The notes under the pieces were generated by a model. That model did not search any database and had not been told where the DNA came from. It worked only from the letters and a program-made list of their open reading frames with translations. From Marinomonas sp. CT5 (GTDB lineage: Bacteria > Pseudomonadota > Gammaproteobacteria > Pseudomonadales > Marinomonadaceae), in assembly GCF_018336975.1 (NCBI RefSeq), contig NZ_CP025572.1:3085059-3102783 (forward strand): a stretch of DNA of 17,725 bases. The letters are read 5' to 3'. Positions 1-6,326 of the stretch are shown one piece after another (the first letter of the stretch is position 1; each line of letters starts with the position of its first letter). The position numbers and the translations under genes were made by a program.

Positions 1-1
1 T

Positions 2-265
2 TATCAAAAAGAATTACAACGCAATAAAATAAAGCCGTCGATGACAGATGGCTATGACTGCTACCAAAATGCGTTAGCAGAAAGGGTGAATGGCATATTG
101 AAGCAAGAATTTTTGATTGGAAGATGCAGAACTTTTAAAGAATTAGAAAGGCATATTAGTGAGTCTATTGATATCTATAATAGGTATCGACCTCACTTAA
201 GTCTTAATATGAAAACACCAGAAGAAGTGCATGAAAAAGCCAGTATGGAATCCATACTGGCTTAA
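2..265 (+). CDS. IS3-family transposase OrfB, C-terminal fragment
   Basis: The reading frame is open from base 2 and enters from outside the window, so the ATG at 41 is internal. The visible 87 residues contain the last acidic region of the DDE integrase core, NALAERVNGILKQEF, where the Glu of AERVNG is the third catalytic acidic residue. The IYNRYRPHLSL motif and the closing TPEEVH segment are also typical of the rve domain C-terminus in IS3-group OrfB. The protein would carry out cut-and-join of the IS ends, normally as an OrfAB fusion made by frameshifting. The first two catalytic Asp residues lie outside the window. The last codons form an inverted repeat (see 237-263). Confidence 0.9.
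   Translation, partial: YQKELQRNKIKPSMTDGYDCYQNALAERVNGILKQEFLIGRCRTFKELERHISESIDIYNRYRPHLSLNMKTPEEVHEKASMESILA
237..263. repeat. Perfect 13-bp inverted repeat at the transposase 3' end
   Basis: Arms AAGCCAGTATGGA and TCCATACTGGCTT flank a single central A and cover the last transposase codons and part of the stop codon. The RNA would fold into a strong hairpin. There is no long T run after it, so it is not a classical intrinsic terminator. It may stabilise the transcript or affect read-through. Confidence 0.6.
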
Positions 266-322
266 CAAAAAATCGTCAACTTATTTTAGGACGACACAAA
301 TGAAAGAAATTTATAACCAACA

Positions 323-649
323 GTGAACGATATGACGGTAGGCCAGCGCCTAAAAACCGCACGGATCGCCGCCAAGATGTCACGGAACGAAGCAGCAAAA
401 GCACTAAAATGCTCTATTCACACGCTCAAATCGTGGGAGCTTGATCGTCATCGCCCCAAGCCAATCACAATATGCCGAATCGAGGCGTTTTTTGGTCTCG
501 ATAAAGGCCATCTCACTGCTGACAGACACCACAATTATGACCAAGCAATGACCAATCTTGGTCGCGCCATCAGCCGCCTTCCTGCAAAAAAACAACACCA
601 CGCTCTACAAATAATCGAACATTTTTCAAAATTAATTAGCAACCGCTAA
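323..649 (+). CDS. XRE-family helix-turn-helix regulator
   Basis: This 108-residue (or 105-residue) protein has a Cro/CI-type helix-turn-helix at about residues 7-45 (QRLKTARIAAKMSRNEAAKA, then IHTLKSWELDRHRP), followed by an acidic or aromatic segment and a helical C-terminus. It is long enough for DNA binding and dimerisation but has no LexA-like self-cleavage domain. It is therefore more like a Cro or small P2-type repressor than a CI with a peptidase domain. The start is either GTG at 323 or ATG at 332; neither has a good ribosome binding site. The gene reads the same way as the operon at 786 and probably acts on the 650-785 control region. The IS at 1-296 sits directly upstream and may have replaced its original promoter. 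Confidence 0.75.
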   Translation: MNDMTVGQRLKTARIAAKMSRNEAAKALKCSIHTLKSWELDRHRPKPITICRIEAFFGLDKGHLTADRHHNYDQAMTNLGRAISRLPAKKQHHALQIIEHFSKLISNR

Positions 650-678
650 GTCCTGATATTCCTATCTTATCACTAAAT

Positions 679-698
679 TACTGTATAAAAATACAGTA
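679..698. promoter_or_regulatory. LexA/SOS box upstream of the element operon
   Basis: The 20 bases are a near-palindrome with half-sites TACTGTAT and ATACAGTA around AAAA. Compared with the gammaproteobacterial LexA consensus (TACTGTATATATATACAGTA) only two central positions differ, and both CTG/CAG half-sites are intact at the right spacing. It lies about 90 bp upstream of the first operon ATG and 30 bp after the XRE gene, so DNA damage should induce the 786-8903 operon. Confidence 0.8.
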
Positions 699-728
699 TA
701 TTTTGTTATTTTTATTTTGTTCTTTATC

Positions 729-768
729 TTGCATAAATATATATTTTAAATATATATTTAATAAATAA
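729..768 (+). promoter_or_regulatory. AT-rich promoter region with a duplicated ATATATATTTTAA-type motif
   Basis: TTGCAT (729-734) and TATATT (753-758), separated by 18 bp, could be the -35 and -10 of the operon promoter. This would give a short leader before the AGGAG ribosome binding site at 773-777. The same stretch contains a near-palindrome of repeated ATATATATTT units. It could also be an easily melted site or an operator for the XRE protein. The promoter assignment is tentative. Confidence 0.35.
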
Positions 769-785
769 ACGCAGGAGATGACAAG

Positions 786-1250
786 ATGTCACACGAAAAC
801 ATAACGTTTTACCCATCAAACACCGCATCATTAAACATGACACAACTAGCCCCTTTGGCTATGTCTGCTTGCGGTTATCCAGTTAAAACAATCTCTCACC
901 GTCTTTGCAAAGCCGACCCGACGATTAACCATCACTTGGTGGCCGCTCGTCAGCATTACGGCGCGCGTAACAACGCCCACGCTATTGCAATCGCCATTGC
1001 TCGCGGTGACATCAAATTCAAAATTGAAGCCCATTCAACTTACGCCAATGCTTTGCGCTGCGGTGCGTTTGCCTTCGCCATGTTGGCAGGAATGGTCGCA
1101 ATACAAGAAACCCCGTTTGTCTTCAAGGACATAGACAACGCCGTTGCACGCACTACGAAGCATGTTCGCTCCCACAGAGGCGGCATAAAAGGCGGTCGAC
1201 GCGACAACGCCCTCGACCTCACAGACCCACTTGACACTCTAATCGTTTAG
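786..1250 (+). CDS. LuxR/GerE-type HTH protein, first gene of the element operon
   Basis: The 154-residue protein carries a LuxR-type helix-turn-helix at about residues 19-75. [20 protein letters not shown] followed by [21 protein letters not shown] matches the family pattern of EIA-x-L-x-IS-x-TV-x-HL, then K-LGA-x-NR-x-AVA-x-A-x-x-G. There is no receiver or autoinducer domain in front. The C-terminal part has a hydrophobic stretch (about 93-107, [14 protein letters not shown]) and a basic segment ([12 protein letters not shown]). An AGGAG site 8 bases before the ATG supports this start. It is probably a transcription regulator of the element or of host genes; its target is unknown. It lies directly under the SOS box. 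Confidence 0.65.
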   Translation: MSHENITFYPSNTASLNMTQLAPLAMSACGYPVKTISHRLCKADPTINHHLVAARQHYGARNNAHAIAIAIARGDIKFKIEAHSTYANALRCGAFAFAMLAGMVAIQETPFVFKDIDNAVARTTKHVRSHRGGIKGGRRDNALDLTDPLDTLIV

Positions 1251-1261
1251 GAGAATTACCC

Positions 1262-1747
1262 ATGGCTCGCGGAAAGAACCTCGTCATATTAATTGGTAAC
1301 GCAGGAAACGATGCCGAAGTGCGCTACATGCCATCAGGCGACGCTGTGGCAAATGTCAGCTTGGCAACGTCAGAAAGCTGGCACGACAAGCAAACAGGCC
1401 AAATGCAAGAGCGCACAGAATGGCACCGTGTAGCGTTTATGGACCGTGGCAACTTTCGCCTTGGTCAAATCGCTGGCGACTTCATTAAAAAAGGCTCAAA
1501 GGTTTATGTGGAGGGCTCCCTACGCACTCGCGAATGGGAAAAAGACGGCATCAAACACTACACAACAGAAATCATTGCCAATGAAATGCAATTGCTAGAC
1601 AGCCGAGCAGACAGCAACCAACAGCCACAGCATGGCGGTTATCAACAAGGTTACGACCAGCACGGCTATCAGTCAGCGCCACAGCCTGCACCACAATCAT
1701 TCGGCAGCTGGGGCAATGCGCCACAGCAGCAATACCCGCGCAAATAG
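1262..1747 (+). CDS. ssb: Single-stranded DNA-binding protein without the acidic tip
   Basis: The 161-residue protein has a normal bacterial SSB OB fold at about residues 3-112: [21 protein letters not shown] at the start, then [26 protein letters not shown] and a final strand near [13 protein letters not shown]. It should coat ssDNA as a tetramer during replication, recombination or excision. The C-terminal part (about 115-161) is a Gln/Gly/Tyr/Pro-rich linker, but it ends in QQQYPRK. The DDDIPF-type tip that recruits host partners is absent. The ATG has a good AGGAG site, and the preceding gene stops 11 bases upstream. This is an element copy, distinct from the housekeeping SSB expected elsewhere. 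Confidence 0.92.
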   Translation: MARGKNLVILIGNAGNDAEVRYMPSGDAVANVSLATSESWHDKQTGQMQERTEWHRVAFMDRGNFRLGQIAGDFIKKGSKVYVEGSLRTREWEKDGIKHYTTEIIANEMQLLDSRADSNQQPQHGGYQQGYDQHGYQSAPQPAPQSFGSWGNAPQQQYPRK

Positions 1748-1756
1748 GAGAACAAA

Positions 1757-1972
1757 ATGGGAAATTTACTACTAACACGCAAGCCAGGCGAAGGCATCAC
1801 GATAAACGTGCCAGCCAGCGAAAAAGACACAGAGATTCATATCAGCACGCGCCCCAACTCGCACAACCACAACCAAACCCGCGTGGCGATTGAAGCACCA
1901 AAGAACGTCAACATTGTGCGTGATGAGCTGATAGGCTGCGACCGCAAAGCCGCTGGACAGGGTGCCGCGTAA
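1757..1972 (+). CDS. CsrA/RsmA-like RNA-binding regulator, copy 1
   Basis: The 71-residue protein matches the CsrA pattern at both ends. LLLTRKPGEGITI (residues 4-16) corresponds to the first strand (LILTRRVGET in E. coli). TRVAIEAPKNVNIVRDEL (41-58) corresponds to QVRIGVNAPKEVSVHREEI. Arg55 lines up with the RNA-contacting Arg44 of CsrA. The middle is about nine residues longer than in CsrA, and the tail is short. CsrA dimers bind GGA motifs in mRNA leaders and control translation or stability. A TAGGAGA site precedes the ATG. The stop overlaps the next start (TAATG), so the two CsrA-like genes are probably translationally coupled. Confidence 0.78.
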   Translation: MGNLLLTRKPGEGITINVPASEKDTEIHISTRPNSHNHNQTRVAIEAPKNVNIVRDELIGCDRKAAGQGAA

Positions 1973-2292
1973 TGTCTGGCTTCACGATGTCACGCAAAAA
2001 AGGGCAAAAAATCATCATCTTGAATGATCAAGCTTTGCCGCTGGCCATCATCGAATTCGGAAGCCGCAAAGGCCACCAAACCCGCTTAAAAATCGCCACC
2101 AATAACAATGGCGAAATAAGCAAAAAAGACTGCACGCGCAGCGATGGGGACCAATTCGCAGTGGGCGAAGTCGTGTTTTCTGTTAACGCAGGCAACAAGC
2201 CACACCGCACCGCGATCACCATCGAAAAATTCCCGCACTACCTACAAGTAGCGCGGTATGAAAACTACCAAACCGCTTTAAAAGCGAATTAA
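1972..2292 (+). CDS. Divergent CsrA-like protein, copy 2
   Basis: The 106-residue protein begins like CsrA: FTMSRKKGQKIIIL at residues 4-17, then IIEFGSRKGHQTRLKI (26-41), equivalent to the VxxVxGxQVRIGI part. About 38 extra residues follow (NNNGEISKKDC onward), then TAITIEKFP and LQVARYENYQ (80-100), which resemble the APKxVxVxREEIY end, with Arg95 in the RNA-contact position. I read it as a CsrA fold with a large insertion, possibly a domain-swapped or non-canonical binder. It could also act on copy 1 as a partner or antagonist. The similarity is judged by eye; an unrelated small beta protein is the alternative. It starts inside the TAATG overlap with copy 1. Confidence 0.5.
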   Translation: MSGFTMSRKKGQKIIILNDQALPLAIIEFGSRKGHQTRLKIATNNNGEISKKDCTRSDGDQFAVGEVVFSVNAGNKPHRTAITIEKFPHYLQVARYENYQTALKAN

Positions 2293-2306
2293 TAGGGAGA
2301 GTTACT

Positions 2307-2756
2307 ATGTTTTCTGAAAAACGACCAACAATGAACAGCGAAATCTTAATCGCAGCCGCCATTAGCAATGGCTATGACCACGACGAAGCGCGAGACATAG
2401 CACACGAATATAGCAGCCACATGGACGGCTATGACCTTGCTAAAGACCTAGACAAAAACTGTTCTTGGGATACGAGCCGCGAAACCGTAGATGAACTAGA
2501 TGAAGTTATCGGTGAAGCAGAAGGCATGCTCAAAGCGCTTGAATACGAATGGGTTGCTCGAAACAACATACAGCAACCGCTAAAGAACGGCACAAGAATC
2601 AAAGACGGCATCATTGATGGTGTCTACGAACATCAAGCTGCTCGCTACAAAGTCATTAGAAACGGTGAAACAGCAGAAAGCTGTTCTCGCTTGATCATTA
2701 AATTCGAAGACGCTGTTTTAGTCGACCAACCTCAACTTGAAGGAGCAATAGCCTAA
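2307..2756 (+). CDS. Uncharacterised element protein (149 aa)
   Basis: I do not recognise this protein. It is acidic and mostly helical in its first half (SEILIAAAISNGYDHDEARD, then ETVDELDEVIGEAEGMLKAL). It then has a short strand-rich part (GTRIKDGIIDGVYEHQAARY, RLIIKFEDAVLV). No signal peptide or membrane helix is visible. The start at 2307 follows an AGGGAGAG site. An internal Met at residue 9 would be a second choice but lacks such a site. The stop overlaps the rdgC start (TAATG), which suggests coupled translation with rdgC. It may be a DNA-metabolism accessory by position only. Confidence 0.6.
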   Translation: MFSEKRPTMNSEILIAAAISNGYDHDEARDIAHEYSSHMDGYDLAKDLDKNCSWDTSRETVDELDEVIGEAEGMLKALEYEWVARNNIQQPLKNGTRIKDGIIDGVYEHQAARYKVIRNGETAESCSRLIIKFEDAVLVDQPQLEGAIA

Positions 2757-3679
2757 TGTTTTTCAAAACCGCTACGTTATTCCAACTTAAAGAAACGGTC
2801 GACTTCGACAAACTAGAAGCCGCGCTTGCTGAATTTCCGTTAAAAGAAGTGGGCTCACAAGACGAGTTCACCTTTGGCTCTTTGCCGCTGATCCGCAACA
2901 GCGAAACATGGTCACTACGCTCTGGCGATTGCTTGCTTATGCGCTTCGCCAAAGAAGAAAAGAACCTTCCAAGCGCCGTGGTTCGTGAAGCACTCGAAGA
3001 GAAAGTGGCACAAATAGAGCTAATCGAAGGCCGCAAGGTAGGCCGTAAAGAAAAAGCCGACATCAAAGAAGAGCTGATCTTTACTATGCGCCCAACCGCT
3101 TACGCAAAGCGCAGCGATGTGTGGATGCACATCGACAACAAAGCAGGCTTTATTGCCATCTACAGCACCAGCGCGAACATGATCGAGCAATCATTCAAGC
3201 ACCTGCAAACCATGCTTGGCAGCTTTCCAATGATGCCGTTACAAGCGCAAGTGTCACCGTCTGCCACCATGACCCACTGGCTCCTGATTAACGACGTACC
3301 CGCCAGCTTAGAGACGGGCGCAACGTGCGATATTCAAGAGTCACAAACAATGGATAAAGCAAGCATTGCGTTTAAAAACCTTGAGCCATTGTCCGACGAT
3401 GTAACGCGCCATCTGCAGCAATGCATGAGCGTGAAAAGCCTCGCGCTAAAACTAATTGATCCAACGACGATTAGTTTTGTTTTGCACGATGATCTGACTA
3501 TCCGAAAAATCAAATGGGACGACCAGCTTAAAGAGGCGGCTTTCAGCCACTCAGACGGCGGTGCCTTGTCAGACCTAGACGCTAACTTTGCCCTAACCAG
3601 CCTAACCACGCGCGAATTTTTCTACAGCCTCTGCGCTTGGTTTGAAATTGCAGCGCCAGAACAGGAGCAAGCAGCATGA
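2756..3679 (+). CDS. rdgC: RdgC recombination-associated protein
   Basis: At 307 residues it is the same size as E. coli RdgC (303). It shows the family pattern throughout: MFFKTATLFQL at the start, EEKNLPSAVVREALEEKVAQ (about 67-86), GRKEKADIKEEL with a conserved pattern near 100-111, the WMHIDNKAGFI segment, LGSFPMMPLQ, and a DDLTIRKIKWDDQL segment near the C-terminus. RdgC is a ring-forming dimer that binds dsDNA and ssDNA and competes with RecA for DNA. It is normally a chromosomal gene; here it sits within an SOS-linked element operon between unknown genes. Its start overlaps the stop upstream, and its stop overlaps the next start (ATGA). Confidence 0.92.
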   Translation: MFFKTATLFQLKETVDFDKLEAALAEFPLKEVGSQDEFTFGSLPLIRNSETWSLRSGDCLLMRFAKEEKNLPSAVVREALEEKVAQIELIEGRKVGRKEKADIKEELIFTMRPTAYAKRSDVWMHIDNKAGFIAIYSTSANMIEQSFKHLQTMLGSFPMMPLQAQVSPSATMTHWLLINDVPASLETGATCDIQESQTMDKASIAFKNLEPLSDDVTRHLQQCMSVKSLALKLIDPTTISFVLHDDLTIRKIKWDDQLKEAAFSHSDGGALSDLDANFALTSLTTREFFYSLCAWFEIAAPEQEQAA

Positions 3680-4143
3680 ACACCCACTCTATTGATTGGA
3701 ACTTAAGCGGCCTCGCTGGCCATGACCACCTCGGCAACGAAATCAGTGTCCGCGAATTAGCAATGGCACTAGAGGGCTACGAAGAGCTTTTAAGAGTCGT
3801 CAATTTGTCAGACAGCATGCGTGATTCACTTGCCAAGCAAGCCGCTGAAAACTACCGCATCAAAATGCAAAACGAACGACAGCAGCGCACGATAGCTGAG
3901 CTAGAAAGAGCCCTAAATAACACTAACGTACGCTTCAGCAACTTGCTCAACGAGCACACGGAAATACAAAAAGACGCGGCCTACTCCGCCCTAGCCGTCT
4001 ACGCAGACCCGCGCAGCTGGGCAAACCCGCGCGACGAACATGGCGAACTGCAAACCGACTACCGCAGCGTGTTTATTAAAGGCTTCCACGGCTTCGAACT
4101 CGCCGCGCAAGCACTACAACAAAACAAAGAACAAGCGGCCTAA
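3676..4143 (+). CDS. Uncharacterised coiled-coil element protein (155 aa)
   Basis: I do not recognise this protein. A central region (about residues 45-105) looks like a coiled coil: MRDSLAKQAAENYRIKMQNE, then QQRTIAELERALNNTNVRFS. The C-terminal part is helical and contains PRSWANPRDEHGEL. No membrane segment is seen. It starts 4 bases inside the end of rdgC (ATGA), so its translation is probably coupled to rdgC. A physical partnership with RdgC is possible but rests only on position. Confidence 0.6.
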   Translation: MNTHSIDWNLSGLAGHDHLGNEISVRELAMALEGYEELLRVVNLSDSMRDSLAKQAAENYRIKMQNERQQRTIAELERALNNTNVRFSNLLNEHTEIQKDAAYSALAVYADPRSWANPRDEHGELQTDYRSVFIKGFHGFELAAQALQQNKEQAA

Positions 4144-4166
4144 TAAGGCCAACAGGGAGAGTCATT

Positions 4167-4478
4167 ATGAACTTAAAGCAAGCTATCGAAATCACTAAAC
4201 AAAACCCAGATTTGAATATTTTTATTCCTCTGAAATACGACCTTGGGTTGATGGTGAGAAAAGCAGAAAAGCCTAACAAAGTGCCAGCGTATATTTTGGA
4301 AAAAGCCCCTTTCTTAGATCAATACGGTTACGAAGTTTGTGTTCATCAGCTAAGCAGCATCAAGAACCGAAAATCCAAAGGAAATATTAAAAAGGGCATT
4401 CCTAATGCTCCCGATACATGGGCGCCATGGGGAATTGTAGAAAGTGACCTTCAAATCAAAAGTTTAATGCTGATTTAA
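4167..4478 (+). CDS. Uncharacterised small element protein (103 aa)
   Basis: I do not recognise this protein. It is rich in Lys and Pro with a mixed alpha/beta look (IEITKQNPDLNIFIPLKYDL, then GLMVRKAEKP). It ends with a conserved-looking WAPWGIVESDLQIKSLML segment. No signal peptide or membrane helix is present. A CAGGGAGAG site 7 bases before the ATG supports the start, and the same site motif precedes 2307 and 4493. Its plus strand is less A/C-rich than its neighbours, which may mean a separate origin. Confidence 0.55.
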   Translation: MNLKQAIEITKQNPDLNIFIPLKYDLGLMVRKAEKPNKVPAYILEKAPFLDQYGYEVCVHQLSSIKNRKSKGNIKKGIPNAPDTWAPWGIVESDLQIKSLMLI

Positions 4479-4492
4479 CAGGGAGAGTACCC

Positions 4493-4735
4493 ATGAGCAA
4501 CAACCTGCAAGATTTAAACAGCTACCTCTTTTCACAGCTAGAGCGCCTGAACAATCCAGAATTGAAAGGCGACGAGTTGAAAGACGAAATCGAACGCTCA
4601 AAAGCCGTAACAAATGTCTCAAAAGGCGTTGTTGAAAATGCCACTTTGCAGCTTGAAGCCGTGAAGCTAAGAGTGGAATACGTAGGGCTTAACAACAATC
4701 AGACGCTCCAAGGGCTGATAGGTAACGGCAAATGA
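4493..4735 (+). CDS. Small phage-type protein (80 aa), upstream partner of the HNH gene
   Basis: This short, charged, mostly helical protein (NLQDLNSYLFSQLERLNNPE, then LKDEIERSKAVTNVSKGVV) looks like small proteins often seen immediately before HNH endonuclease genes in temperate phages; that likeness is from memory. No function can be given. The ATG follows a CAGGGAGAG site. The stop overlaps the start of the HNH gene (ATGA), so the two are probably produced together. Confidence 0.6.
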   Translation: MSNNLQDLNSYLFSQLERLNNPELKGDELKDEIERSKAVTNVSKGVVENATLQLEAVKLRVEYVGLNNNQTLQGLIGNGK

Positions 4736-5343
4736 AAGGTGTATGGATCAAATACACAGAGCAAGAGCTGGCTTGGGTTAAAACGCATTGCACACTGCCT
4801 ATTTCCGAACTTCACCAGCAATTTTGCGAAACATTCAGCCGCACCGATGTTGAAGCAAAAAACCTTGCCGCGCTGCGTAAAAGGAAGGGCTGGTTAACAG
4901 GTCGCACAGGTTGCTTTGAAAAGGGTAACCGCTCTTGGAACGCCGGAATGAAAGGCTACAACCCGGGCGGCCGATCAGTCGAAACCCGCTTTAAAAAAGG
5001 CAACATGCCAAAAACACATAAGCCTGTCGGCTCAGAGCGAATAGACAGAAAAGATGGTTACGTGATGGTAAAGACAGCAGAGCCAAGAACCTGGCGATTA
5101 AAGCACATCGTCGAATGGGAAAAAGTACACGGCAAAGTGCCAAAGGGTCACAAACTTTGGTTCATCGACAACGATCGCACCAACTGCGACCCAAGCAACC
5201 TGAAGTTAGTCACCGAAGCCGAAAACGCAGTAGTCAACATCATGGGGCTTGGCAAAGCGCACCCGGAAGCCAAAGACACCGTGCAACTGTTAGCGCAAAT
5301 AAAAATCGCCAGCACTAAACGCAAAAATGAAAAATTAGTATAA
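4732..5343 (+). CDS. Phage-type HNH endonuclease family protein
   Basis: The 203-residue protein has an N-terminal helical DNA-recognition part (about 8-58, YTEQELAWVKTHC to ALRKRKGW). A TGRTGCFEKGNRSWNAGMKG segment and a second FKKGN repeat follow, both typical of phage HNH proteins. The HNH region is about 120-162: RLKHIVEWEKVHGKVPKGHK, then DNDRTNCDPSNLKLV. His125 and Asn156 are in place. The second motif His that usually precedes the D-x-D/N part is replaced by a Trp-Phe pair (143-144), as in some phage members. Expected activity is DNA nicking or cleavage, possibly during replication or packaging. The start overlaps the preceding stop. Confidence 0.85.
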   Translation: MKGVWIKYTEQELAWVKTHCTLPISELHQQFCETFSRTDVEAKNLAALRKRKGWLTGRTGCFEKGNRSWNAGMKGYNPGGRSVETRFKKGNMPKTHKPVGSERIDRKDGYVMVKTAEPRTWRLKHIVEWEKVHGKVPKGHKLWFIDNDRTNCDPSNLKLVTEAENAVVNIMGLGKAHPEAKDTVQLLAQIKIASTKRKNEKLV

Positions 5344-5352
5344 GGAGCCAGC

Positions 5353-6315
5353 ATGAAGCCTTTGATTTTAAGCAAGACAGAAAACACCATCATGTTATCA
5401 CTGGCGCTGGTGTTGGCCGCTGTGTCGGTTGTGTGCGAAGTGCTGCTATTCACAGAGCAAACCGTCATGCCTATCGACACCGCCCTCGCGGCGATTGTCG
5501 GCCTTGCTTTGGTGTGCTTTCAGTTCCTATTTGCTGCGCTTGCCCCTAAGTTTTGGCAAGCGCGCCAGCGCACAATCGCTGGCGTTATGTACCTAATTAC
5601 CGCTGTGTTATTTGCGATCAGCCTCTCGGCCACAGCGGGATTTTTCGAGTCACGATTCCAAGAAAACCAGCAGACACAATTGCACAACTCAAACGACTAC
5701 AAACTAAAAATGTCCGTTGTTGACGACCTAGAAAAACAAGAAAAAACACTAACAGATTCCGCCAACGCCGCGAAAGAAAAAGGCAACGCTTGGTATGCTG
5801 GACAGCTGCTCATGAAAGCATCAGAAGCAAGCGAAAATCGTCGCGCTGTTATCGGCCAACTGAGCAACGAAACAACACCAAACACCGACGCAACAACCGC
5901 CCTAGTCTCTGTTATTGGCGCGGGACGTTGGGCGCTTTGGATCGTCTTAGCGGCACTCGTCGACCTATGCCCGCTCGTTGCTTTTTCTTGCTACGCCGTG
6001 CGCCAAACACCAGTAAAAACAGGCATTACAGACGACCAAACACCAAACCAAACACCACAAAAAACACCAAGCGTTAAGCCAAACGCAGAGCAAAAAAACC
6101 AAACAGACGAAGCCAAACACAACGAAACAGGCCGCCCAACATTGGAAGAAATTAAGCAAGCAATTAAGGGCATGGAAAGCGGAGAAATCGGCGTAAGAGC
6201 CAGCATGCGCCATGCCGAAACAACCAACTACCAACGCACAAAACAAGCGTTAGAGGAGCTAACAAAAGAAGGCTTTCTAACAGAAGAAAACAACAAATAT
6301 TACCTTACAAAATAA
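5353..6315 (+). CDS. Four-helix membrane protein with C-terminal winged-helix-like domain
   Basis: I do not recognise the whole protein. The 320 residues show three hydrophobic helices (about 12-33, 42-64, 74-96), a charged helical segment (98-185, probably extracytoplasmic and partly coiled coil) and a fourth helix (192-214). A Thr/Pro/Gln-rich linker (218-258, QTPNQTPQKTP) leads to a compact domain at 261-318. That domain (PTLEEIKQAIKGMESGEIGV, then TTNYQRTKQALEELTKEGFL) looks like a winged helix of the kind at the FtsK gamma end. With four helices both ends face the cytoplasm. A membrane-tethered DNA-binding protein is the best reading. It could anchor element DNA or sense the membrane. 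AAGGAG precedes the ATG. Confidence 0.65.
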   Translation: MKPLILSKTENTIMLSLALVLAAVSVVCEVLLFTEQTVMPIDTALAAIVGLALVCFQFLFAALAPKFWQARQRTIAGVMYLITAVLFAISLSATAGFFESRFQENQQTQLHNSNDYKLKMSVVDDLEKQEKTLTDSANAAKEKGNAWYAGQLLMKASEASENRRAVIGQLSNETTPNTDATTALVSVIGAGRWALWIVLAALVDLCPLVAFSCYAVRQTPVKTGITDDQTPNQTPQKTPSVKPNAEQKNQTDEAKHNETGRPTLEEIKQAIKGMESGEIGVRASMRHAETTNYQRTKQALEELTKEGFLTEENNKYYLTK

Positions 6316-6326
6316 CGGGGAAAAAC

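Larger units (their letters stand above)
1..296 (+). mobile_element. Right end of an IS3-family insertion sequence (partial)
   Basis: The fragment holds the 3' part of an OrfB transposase gene, then about 30 bp ending in GGACGACA at 296. Read from the other strand this end starts TGTCGTCCTAAAATAAG, which fits an IS3-family terminal inverted repeat (begins TG, ends CA). The left end lies outside the window, so the inverted repeat and target duplication cannot be confirmed. The three bases after the end are CAA. The IS stops only 26 bp before the first possible start of the XRE regulator gene. Confidence 0.75.

Noticed and set aside
1..800. Left attachment site repeating the tRNA-Val 3' end
   Set aside because: No stretch resembling the T arm and acceptor sequence of 9104-9140 is found; the left boundary must lie outside the window.
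5115..5318. Open frame overlapping the HNH gene on the same strand
   Set aside because: It is a shifted frame inside a well-supported gene, with a composition typical of out-of-frame translation.
5965..6246. Cys/Phe/Val-rich minus-strand frame opposite the membrane protein gene
   Set aside because: Its hydrophobic look results from the A/C-rich plus strand; no start signal or family features.
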